Shown here piece after piece: positions 25,513 through 35,700 of a DNA stretch of 64,000 bases (positions within the stretch are counted from its first letter, which is position 1; every line of letters starts with the position of its first letter). The translations under genes and the position numbers were made by a program. The notes beneath the pieces are model-generated. The model did no database searches. It worked only from the letters and a program-made list of their open reading frames with translations, and was not told the origin of the DNA. The stretch lies in contig CALGBW010000044.1 of NCBI GenBank assembly GCA_937884635.1, positions 32,125 to 96,124 on the forward strand, in the 5' to 3' direction. The DNA comes from an uncultured Chlamydiaceae bacterium (GTDB lineage Bacteria > Chlamydiota > Chlamydiia > Chlamydiales > Chlamydiaceae).

Positions 25513-25568
25513 AATTGGTTAATTGGTTAATTGGTTAATTGGTTAATTGGTTAATTGGTTAATTGGTT
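25513..25568. repeat. Octanucleotide tandem repeat (AATTGGTT)7
   Basis: Seven perfect, uninterrupted copies of AATTGGTT, ending four bases before the ATG at 25573. Because eight is not a multiple of three, a change in copy number would shift any reading through it and would always change the distance from promoter to start. Confidence 0.9.
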
Positions 25569-25572
25569 AATT

Positions 25573-26097
25573 ATGGCCACAGCTAGTAGTTTAAGCACTA
25601 ACGATAGAAAATGGTTTCGTTATTTAAGACTACAATCCAGAAGTTTTCTGCGGGCCAACTGCCCTTATAGCAATTGCCTATCCCAAAGGGTTGCTGAGAT
25701 ATACGGATCCCGCCGAGGCAATCTTGATGTAGTATTACCCCGTGTGGAAACTGGGTCTGGAAGCGTCTCGTTAGAGCTATTTGATGAGGCCAAACTTTCT
25801 GAGTTTCTATCAAGGCTAACAATCACTTGCAACACCCCCCATTTTATATATTCTGACGTTTGCGGCCGTCCCCGAGCACGACGAATAGTAGAAGTTGTTT
25901 GCTCTATCTTACGAAACGAAGACTTTACCCGTCATCTTGAGCGCGCAAACTGTGCATGCGCGTTACCACTACCATGGATTTCTATTAAAGGATTAATGGG
26001 GGTTGTTGTCATTGCGGCAGCAGCAGGTGGTGTACACTTTGCCGACTGCTCGCTTCATGAATCTCGATTTGGGTTAAAAAGCCCTATTAGATTTTGA
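25573..26097 (+). CDS. Unknown protein with C-terminal hydrophobic segment
   Basis: 174 residues from the ATG at 25573. A TTG six codons upstream lies inside the octamer repeat; neither start has a normal ribosome site, since the repeat occupies that position. Residues 5-115 are soluble, basic and contain several Cys (NCPYSNCL near 28-35, NCACAL near 130). One hydrophobic segment lies at about 136-155 (WISIKGLMGVVVIAAAAGGV). No domain is recognised. It follows the MACPF-module gene by 97 bases in the same direction. Base composition is somewhat GC-richer than the flanks. Confidence 0.6.
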   Translation: MATASSLSTNDRKWFRYLRLQSRSFLRANCPYSNCLSQRVAEIYGSRRGNLDVVLPRVETGSGSVSLELFDEAKLSEFLSRLTITCNTPHFIYSDVCGRPRARRIVEVVCSILRNEDFTRHLERANCACALPLPWISIKGLMGVVVIAAAAGGVHFADCSLHESRFGLKSPIRF

Positions 26098-26453
26098 CAC
26101 TAGCTCCCTCTTGATTAGTAAAACTAGTTGTGTACTGTTAACAAATAACAATGACCTCCCATATCCCGTTTTGGGAAAAGCAATCGCGTAACCAGGAAAA
26201 AGACATCGTAGTCAAAAACTAAGAAATTTCTTTAATCGCTTTCTGGATACTTAAAATCATCCTAAATACAGTAGCTCTTATCCCCCTTGCATATACTTAT
26301 AAGCCCTGATTTCTATATATATTACTAAGTATCGCAAGTTTAAATTAACGTATACAATCTTTTTCATATGTAATTTTCTTTAAAATCATGTTGCAAATAA
26401 CTATAAACTGAACAAAAATTCAGCAAAAAAAAAAAAAGAAAAGAAAGAACGTT
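26098..26453. other. Intergenic region
   Basis: 356 bases without a supported ORF. It ends in the A13 tract listed next and presumably holds the promoter of the small ORF at 26454. Confidence 0.4.
26425..26437. repeat. Homopolymer A13
   Basis: Thirteen consecutive A's, 17-29 bases upstream of the ATG at 26454. It has a similar length to the tracts upstream of both toxin genes. Confidence 0.85.
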
Positions 26454-26630
26454 ATGTCAATTCCAGGCCCACATATGCTTATGAACGCTTTATTTTTCCT
26501 ATTAAGAAAAACAAGCGGGTTAAATACACACCAAACCTCATCATCAGATCTTGTTGACGCCGCGGCCAAAAGGGCTATAAAAAACAATGAGCAAACAAAC
26601 GAAACTGTTAAAGCAAAGCAAAAAAGTTAA
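26454..26630 (+). CDS. Small ORF, 58 residues, unknown
   Basis: ATG at 26454 with AAAGAA a few bases upstream and TAA at 26628-26630. The protein starts MSIPGPHMLMNALFFLLRK, with a short hydrophobic stretch at 9-17, then a Lys/Gln/Asn-rich charged tail. It is too short for most ORF callers. It has no recognised homologue. It is convergent with toxin 1 and shares its terminator region. Whether it is translated is unproven. Confidence 0.4.
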   Translation: MSIPGPHMLMNALFFLLRKTSGLNTHQTSSSDLVDAAAKRAIKNNEQTNETVKAKQKS

Positions 26631-26701
26631 CTGATCCGTAAATTCTTTTTAGGATCTCGATAACTTTTAAATCTTACTGATGTTAGAATACAGCTTATCA
26701 A

Positions 26702-26728
26702 ATAAAGCCCCTAGTTTAGAGGCTTTAT
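26702..26728. terminator. Terminator between the small ORF and toxin 1
   Basis: ATAAAGCC (26702-26709) pairs with GGCTTTAT (26721-26728) around an 11-base loop, 14 bases after the toxin 1 stop on the minus strand. The T-rich flank on each side could serve both directions. Confidence 0.75.
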
Positions 26729-26741
26729 CTCCGTTTCTCTT

Positions 26742-29700
26742 TTAAGGAATCTCTTCACCTGGGATAGTAATCACGTTATTATCCATTCGTAATTTGAGCT
26801 CTTCTTCTTTAGAAACCTCCATGACTATATAGATTTTCTTCTTGTAGTACTCGCTCTCATCTATTTTGCGGACACGGAAAATCATACGTTTTTCAAAGTC
26901 ACAAGTCATGTCTCCTTCGTGGTTTTGCAAAGTCGCATAGTTTTCTATTACGCTGTAATATACGTCGTACTTAGACCCAGGCCTTCTATCAAATACTTCT
27001 TTTTGTGACGTAATAAACGAAAGCACAATGTTATGCGAAGACATCTTCAATAGCATTCCAACACGAATTCTAGAACGAATCCACTTAGGAACCTGAACTC
27101 TGTAATACCCCGCTCCGAAGTGCAAAATTTCTTTAGGAATTGCCCAACGAGGATGTGCTTCATTTAAATGTAAGGCAGCCTCTAATAAATAGTTATCATA
27201 AGCCTTAGCCCTCTTAGACCCAATAACACGATCTCGTAAATCCCAAGCTAGATAATCAATCCAGGAATAAAACTCTGGAGTTGTATTAGGGTCATAGAAA
27301 AGAACTTGATCATTCGTTGGTATGACTGCATTAGCAAGTGATAAAATTTTTCCAGGGAGCGTCTTCCCTCCATTCATTGCAGGGAATATGACTCGGAAAT
27401 GACGCAGATCCGGTCCGACAAAAGCCAATACCTTACCACGAATAAACGCCTTATCTTTTTCACTTTCTTCGGAAATACCGATCTTCTGGAAAGCACCCCA
27501 ATTATGCTTATACCCTTTCAAGCGCAGGACAAACGCTTGATTGTGTTTCTCTGTATCTATTAAGCGTACCACATATAAATCTCCAGAGACAGGATCTAGG
27601 TAATAGGAGCTTTGAGGAATAGTGGATAACGGCAATCTATAATCCGCTATCTTCATAGAAGAATCTAAGAAGGATAACGTGTTATCTATACGATCTTCTT
27701 TTACCTCTTTAGGATCTATGGTATGTGTTAATACAACCAAGGCTTCTTTCTGATATTTCGCAGGAAGCTTGAGATGATAATTCTTTACTTCTTGTTCTAA
27801 GGGCTGTCTATGCCAAGATGAACCAAACTCTCTAGCTAACATCGCTAGGTCTAAGGTTTCATCTCCAAGTTTCAGTTTTAAGTGATTCCAATAGCTTTCA
27901 TCAATTAATCTTTGGTGTGTATTGGCTGATACAGTGTGCTCATCCGAAAGCGCTTCTGATTGTGAAGATGCCTCTGATTGCAATGTTTTTCTATCTATAT
28001 TCTTCTGGAAAAAGTCTTTAAAGACTAACCGAATTGCACCAATGCCTTGCTCCTCTCGCACATAGAACAGTTTGACAATGAAATCTCGATTTTGAATAGC
28101 CACTAACTCTTGAGCGTACATTAGCTGTCGACTTAAAGCAGGGGTTTCTTCTGCTATCGTATAACGCGTAAAATCGTCTAGTTCTAATGAAGTTTTATAC
28201 ACCTGTATCTCATCATGAGCTTGCCATGTATGATGAGAAAAGCGCGATGTAGGCGTATCCTTAGCATGCAAAGGGGCAACTTTTAAAACGCTATGCATCA
28301 AGGTATTGTACCGGAACCAATGCAAATCTTTAAAAGCGAGGTATTTCATAGATCGCGCTGGAATGGACTCTTCAAAGTTCTTTTTAGCCGGCGAGTAAGT
28401 ATGCCATCTAGAATCGGCCATAACCCTATCCAAAGCCCCTTCATCCACATTCCCTACAACAGAAATGTCTACATTACCTCTATTCTCAACCCCTAAGATG
28501 TTCTCATTATTTTTACGAAACCCTCCCAAAATGAGCGTAACTGTATTGTTTAAGCTCATAATTCCCGTTAATCTTTCAGGTATCAGCTCGCTATGATGGT
28601 ATAACGCATGTGATTCTCCTTTGGACGCTTTTTTCAACGATTGCACCCATTCACCAAGAGTGGGTCTTGCTCTTGGGTGAATGTCAAATATCGTTTGTTC
28701 TGGAAAGTTTTTAAGATCCCAGGATACATTTAACAAAACGGTATATCGTGGAGAAGAAATAGCTAACTCTAGTTTATCACCAACTAGCTTACCTAAAATC
28801 AAAGATGGGACAAGTGTAGTTATATCCACTATTTGGGGAAAAACATCATCATGGGCCAATAGTAGCTCTATGGGGCGTGGCCGGGACCCTGGAGACGAGG
28901 TAATGATGTAAGTACAACCTGGGACCCCTTGAACTCGAATAGCATACTCTTCTAAAGTCTTAATATCTATCTCGGTGTAAGCATGTGGGAGATATGTAAA
29001 GCTACGATTTTGTTTATGGAACAAAACTGTGCTTTCTTTCTGAGCTATTAATACTTCTGGGGCAAGTGCCCATCCTAACCTCTGCAGCCAAGAAATAATA
29101 TCTGCAGCATGTTCGGATTCCTTAGGATGTCTTTTCTTCCACAGCGATTGTTCACACCTAGTTACGGCGAGTATTAGTGGCGTCTTTTTTCTTGGTATGG
29201 TTGTAGGATCTGTATCTATAGTATTTAGTGTAATCCCATCTTTAAATTTCACTTCAAAACGGCCATGCCACTCTTGATAAAGAGGTGTGCCATCCTCATT
29301 TTCAATAAAAATAGAATTCGAAACATACCTAGGAGGTACTACAGGAATAAACCCAATTCTGTCATTCATGGGCTTCCAATCTGATAAATCTGTCTCTAAA
29401 AAGAGTATATGCGAATCTGATTTGGCAGCTATTTTAATATGGAGATCTCGTATTACCTTAGGAACATAGTAACGACAAAAACCTAATCCGGAATAAACGG
29501 TCCCCCCGCCAGCCCCTAGTTTGAACTTCGTATTGGAGCTCCCCTTTAATACATCAACACCTAAAGGAGAGCCTATAATTGTTCTGAATCCACGCTGTTC
29601 TACCCTAAGCAGATCAATCTTCACCCCATCCGGACGGACGAAGTAAACTTCTTGCACTAATTGCGTAAGATCAAAGTGCACACCGAAATGTCGAGAAAGG

Positions 29701-32700
29701 GATTCGAAAGAAAGTATATTCTCTGCTTTTGGATCACCGAAAAGCTCATAATATCCGGCATTTCCAACATGAACAGTCACGCCGCCAGGGCCACCTTTTA
29801 CTTTAATATGATAGTTTTTATAAGAAAGGGCATCTCTTATCTGATAATCTAAATCCCCACCTAATACATTCATAACATGTACAGTGACGTGTTCATTACC
29901 CCCTATTACAGTGCTACTATCCGACAGTTTCTCTTCTTGTAATGGTCGAATATAATACCGCTTTTCTGCCGGATCCATGACCGCTGAGCGCCACACCACC
30001 TGGTTGGAAAGGTACACTACCTCTGCCGTAGCAACATAGGTCCGTCCATACCCCAAAACCACTGTTCTGTACTTTCCTTTGGGCACTGTAGGGAGTTTCT
30101 TTGGCCAACAGGTATTTGCATGCCCCTGCGCTAATGCATAATGAGGGGTATAGGGGTAGGCATAACCTAAAGCCTGTCTTACCTGCGCATCAGTCCATCC
30201 TGGTTTATATCCTAACTTGTGGTCTGCGGAGTGAGAAAGCTTACCTTGAATTGTCGGAGGATTGGTTCGTAAATCTATCACAAAACGACCAATCGTACGA
30301 TTCTCAGAACAGTTCAGCACTCCCTGCTGGGGATAGGCTCTTATAGGCCGCTGACTACCCAAAGTTAAAAATTGCTCATATTTTAGCCATTCTCTATGAC
30401 GTTCTTCTTTCCGAGCAACATTACGAGCAATAGAGGTCATCCCCATACCTATCGCCGCGACAGGACCAATAGCCAACATCGTAGCTGGAGCGACAACAGA
30501 TGATACAGTTAAACTCAGCGTGAGGGTATCAAAAGCCACCCGAACACGAAGCGCAGCCTTATCGCTATAAGTCTCTGCCTTTTGCAACAAAGTAATACCG
30601 TCTATTAAGCTCCATACGCCAACAACCGTTTCTAAAATAGGAAATTCTAAGACACGAGACACTCCTTGAACGACACCGCCTAAGGGGCCTCCTACTCTTT
30701 CTGCAACAGAAGCCAGTTTGCGTGCTAATTCTGTTTCCAAACGGAAATTTTGGATCCCACTTTCCGTTAGATAATGTCCTCCTAAAGCCTGTATGGCCGC
30801 TCCTAATGTTAGTTCTGCTGCTTGTTTAACGCCTAAACCAACACTGACAACTGTTAAGGGTTCTCCTTCCAACCCATGTTCAACCATTCTGGCATATTGA
30901 ACTAAAGCCACAACCACCATGGTTAAGTCAAAATCCAAAACCCCTGTTGTTGCCACCTCATTTAACATGGGACCGAATCGCCTGAACGCATCCATGATGC
31001 CAGGCATACGCACACGCAAAAAACGCTCATGTCCCCAAGCATTCAACACCTTAAAGTTGATACCTGACTCCCCTACTTCTGTTTCTAAAATCTTAATCTT
31101 CTCCCACTCATTTAACCCCTTGCGATTCAGCTCATCATATATCTCCCTTAAAGTGCTTTTCACTGTGTCCCGCAACTCAGAAAAATTGGCGTTTGCTAGT
31201 TTCAACGCATAATCTATTTCAGAGGGAGTGTGCATCACTAAGTCGGGGCTGACATCAGGGGTTCCAACTTCTACCCCTCGCGTCTCCAGTAAAGACTGAA
31301 TGAGTTCAACTTGGTTCGGATCTAATACATTTTTAGCTAGGTAATCCTGCAATAAATCCCCATGCAGCTTCATACGATCTAAGTCTTCGGGTTGCGTATG
31401 CTCGTTAATACGAGCATGGTCTACCATACCTCCCATTTCAAATAACGCACGCCACGGAACATTCACCCCCTGAATGGTTACTTCTCCACGTAGGATCATA
31501 CGCTCTAAAGTTGGGGGAATGTAAGAGCTAAACCCTGCGTCTGTAGCAGAATGCCAGGCATTTCTTGCCTCCTGTGATTCTGCAATATAAAAACCTAACT
31601 GCTGATCTACAGGTTTATCAGGAGAAAAGCCATACCGATTCCTAATATCGTCCGATACTTGAACCATCGCTTCTATGAACAGCACTGCATTCTCTAACGT
31701 AGGGAAATCTATGTGACCAAAATTAGGATCCGTTACCCGGTAACAACTAGGAAGACTGTGCAAAACTAGAGTATGGGTGGGGGTGGTAACCAAACCGCTT
31801 TTCGATTTGCTCCGAAAAAAAGCCTCTCCAATATTGGAGACACTCCATTCCTTCTTAGATAAAATTCCACCAGCTAATAGCTTTTTATTGCCATGATATT
31901 GCAGCCAGTCAATAAGCCCTAAGCCACGATTCAATAAACGCTCATCACCTTTAGCAATAGGTAACTTATCACGCTCTTTTGTCTGAAATATCGCCGATAG
32001 CATGGAAACATTTTCTTGGTAACGAGCATAGGTCTCTGCACTTCCGGCTAACATATACATCATGGACAAACCCATACATCGTCCTTCCGTCTCATATATA
32101 AAGGTCTGGGGATGTAACTCAATTGAGCCCGCTCCAAACCCAACGGCAAGTTCTTCCCAAGCGGCAGCATGCAAGTGATAAAATTCAGGCCAACCAACCA
32201 AAGAATATTTAGCCGTTTCTATAACCTCATTAGTAGTTGGCACGTTACGAGGAACAGCAAACAAATCATTTCTCGATCCCACACCGCCATAATCATAGGG
32301 CAAGACCGCCGGAGACTCTAACATGGTTGTAGCTAAGGGACGTCCAAACACTCCTTCCCTTGTAATGATCTTACTCGCACCAGGGAATGCCCCTGACAAT
32401 AGATAGGCCGTTCCTTGTCCTAAATGTGTTAATCCTGTCAAAGTTCTATGGACTTCTGTAAGAGAAAGGTAGCTTTTTGATTCCGAATGTTTAACCAAAC
32501 GTTCTAGGCCCGCTTCCGAGACAAAACACGCGGCGCCTTGAGACTCCAACCATGTCTTGGCAAACTCTTTTGTTAGAGTTCCCTCCTGAATATGCCTGTG
32601 CAATTCATACAATGCAGAAACATAACGATGCATAATAGTAGACGCAGGATTGAAAATCCCTGAGGATACGCTAGTCATAACCCGCTCGGATTCTTTCCCT

Positions 32701-35700
32701 GCTTCTAGGCCATACTGCATGCCCAAAGCGGTAACACTCGCATCAACAGGTGGGACTAATAAGTTATGCGATTCGTGTTGTTTTAAAGCATCTTGTAACC
32801 CCTTAGGAAGGGTCTCAAATGCTTCTTTACCCTCAGCACTCTCTGCATCGGCAAGCCAGGAATATACCTTAGAAGTTTTATCATGTAGATCTAGATATCC
32901 ATCTCCCGTCTCACTATGTTTTTTCAATAGATCCACTAATTCCTTAGATGGGGCAGGAAATATGCTTCCTTCTGACAGAACTCCAGAAACACCTACATCA
33001 GCAAGCAAAAATCTTGTGATAGCATTCCAATCTCGGAAAGCATACCCTTCTCTCTGCATCCTTAAAAACAGTGGGTTTTCCGATAAAGAGGAATCTATAT
33101 CCTGTAGAAAGACACGAGAGCTCTCCTTATACTTCTGGACTAATTCCTTAATCCGCTCTGCTGGCTCTGTAATCCGCTTCTTATGGATCGCATCGTAGAC
33201 CTCTTCTAACCATTTGTGTTGATCCGAGTTACCCTGGTTATTTCTATCCCGAGAAAGGTCATTCGCTAAAGCAAGCACTTTCTTCTTTACCTCTGCATCC
33301 TTAGCAGACCACACTCGATTCAAATACTCTTCCTGAGCTCGAAAACCATATCCCGCTAGGATCTTCTCTTCAATTGCTGCCAGACGAGACTGAATCTCAG
33401 CATTCTCATTTAACTTCGTAGAAGTCTCTACATACTCGATAAACTCCTCTTCTGTTAAAAGACCAGCAACTTCTCTAGCTTTATATTTGGCGTAACTATC
33501 CAAAAGGGGTTGCCATTTTTCTGTATCAGAGATATGCCCTTCTGATAGCAGTTTTGAAACCGCCTCAGTACGTTCTACAATTCCCTGCATGTCTTTGAGA
33601 AACATAGCCATTTCACTGATAGGACTATGCCAAAGGACAATATTGGTTTGCGTGTGGCTTTTCAGATATAACTTGATGGCTTTCTCTAAATCGGCTTCAA
33701 AATACTCGTGCAAGAAAGGAAATAAGTGCACTTGGTTGGCAACAGGATATTGTACAGAACGAATGAGCTCTGCTACTTGCCATTGCAAAGAAAAAACAGC
33801 CTCCTTAGCTGGCACATCATCCTTTACCTGAAGAGCGACCTGTTCTATCCGACGATCTAATTCAGAGAGTTTCGTAACATCTGCATCAGAAGATTCAATC
33901 AAAAGATTGAAGAAATCTAACAGTTGTCGAGGAAGCTTGCTCTTTGATTCCGCAGACCAGAGCTTCGTAAATTCTTCAAATGATACCTGTGTACGCACCA
34001 TTCTTTTCGGCGTTTCAGGCCGTAATTTGGATTCATCAGAAAAGAGTAGTTCTCCGAAACATCTAGGCTTAATCCCACACCACGTACTCTCATCGGCAGG
34101 CGTAACATCGTTAACCCCAACAGAAATTGGGTTCAACCAATCAAACTTAGGGCCTCCAGCTGCAGTTGGAGTAAGTTCTTTATAAGCACCCAAAAATGCA
34201 GGTTTACCCAGTTTAGTTTTCTGTTTATTTAGATAATCTTCTCCTATAGGTCCTAATCCACGGAAAAACTTCACCATCTCTTTCATAATGAGATCTGGAC
34301 CGGAGATTCCTAAAGTACTGACAGCTCCAGCAACAATGGAGTCCTGACGAAAATCACTAAATAAACTCCCAGCTAAGTAGTTTTTCACTAGAGCACCACC
34401 CACCTCAGCTTTATAATCCAGGTGTGTAAGATCGCTCAAACGATTAAAATACTCTCCACTCAAGACATTTTGTCTTAACGCCCGTAAATCAGCATAGGCT
34501 CTTCTCTGCCCTTCAATGACAGCATCTACCGTAGCGCTTTCCTTATGAGCCATCATCAGCCCATTCAATCCACGGACATTCCATTGTGTGGCCCACTTGT
34601 GGTAACGTTGTAAAATAGGCATGAAGTCACGGACCGTGCTCGAAGCCATTTTTTGAAAGAGCTTCTCACCACTTTTGGATAAACTTTCTATCCCAGATAC
34701 AACTTTCTTCAAGGACTCTTTATCTTGAACAGTGATATCAGTCATCTTCAGTTCTTTTAACACTGCCTCGACATCAACTTTTTCTGCCTTATCTGCGGCA
34801 AGCTTTAAAACTGCCCCTGATATAGCTCGACGTAGCTTCAACTCTTCAAAAAACTTCGTACCACCAACTTCATTGATTTTCTTATTCACAGCATCGGAAT
34901 AGGCTGGCATCATATCCAAGTCTAAGTAGATACCGCCATGCTCTTTCAACATGTACATTCTGAGCTGATCGGTAGCAGCAGGATAGTTCCAACGTAGAAG
35001 CATTTCTGTTTCATAGTTGTACGTATTTAACGTGTCTTTCATCGACTCTAACGATGAAATGTCTACAATCTGAGCACGAGCAGAACCAAGCTCTTTGTTG
35101 ACTTTATCAACAATATTCTTAATCTTTTGCTCATTGTCTTGAACTGTCTTCTTGTACGCCGCTACTTCATCAGCTGGTAGTTTTAAATACTTCTCTAGGT
35201 ATTCTCTTCGAGCGTTATCATCGATGGAGTCAATCCCCTTCACAAGGCAGTAATTGAAGAAACCATCCTGTGCAACAATCATATTCTCCAAAAACAACGA
35301 GTCAAACTTAACTCGAACCTCTTTTGCCATTTTCTGATGTTTGTCATACAAGGCAAGTAAGTCTTCAGAGTACTTCTGCTTTTCCTCAAAGTTCTTCGTC
35401 TTCTCGTATTTGTTTTTTAGATCGTCATAATATTTTAAGAAGTCTACAGTCTCTTTAGAAGTCTCTCCTCGTAATTCCTTGACAGCGGAATCAAATGCGA
35501 TCTTTTTCAAAATAGATGTGAATTTGGCCGCCCCATATGCCTTCTTATCCACCCAGAAATAGAAATCGAATCCCTCATAAGCCTGCAAGAATACCTTCAT
35601 ATAGGTTGCTGTATCTTCTGCAGGGGCTCCAGCCACCCACACGCCATGCAAATGCTGATTCACCCATACTTTGTGCGAATTAAACTCTACTTTGATCTTG

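Noticed and set aside
25513..25568. Octamer array considered as a CRISPR or attachment site
   Set aside because: There are no spacers between units and no cas or integrase genes; it is a simple tandem repeat.
26425..26437. A13 considered as a frameshift site inside a gene
   Set aside because: It lies upstream of the start codon and no ORF runs through it.
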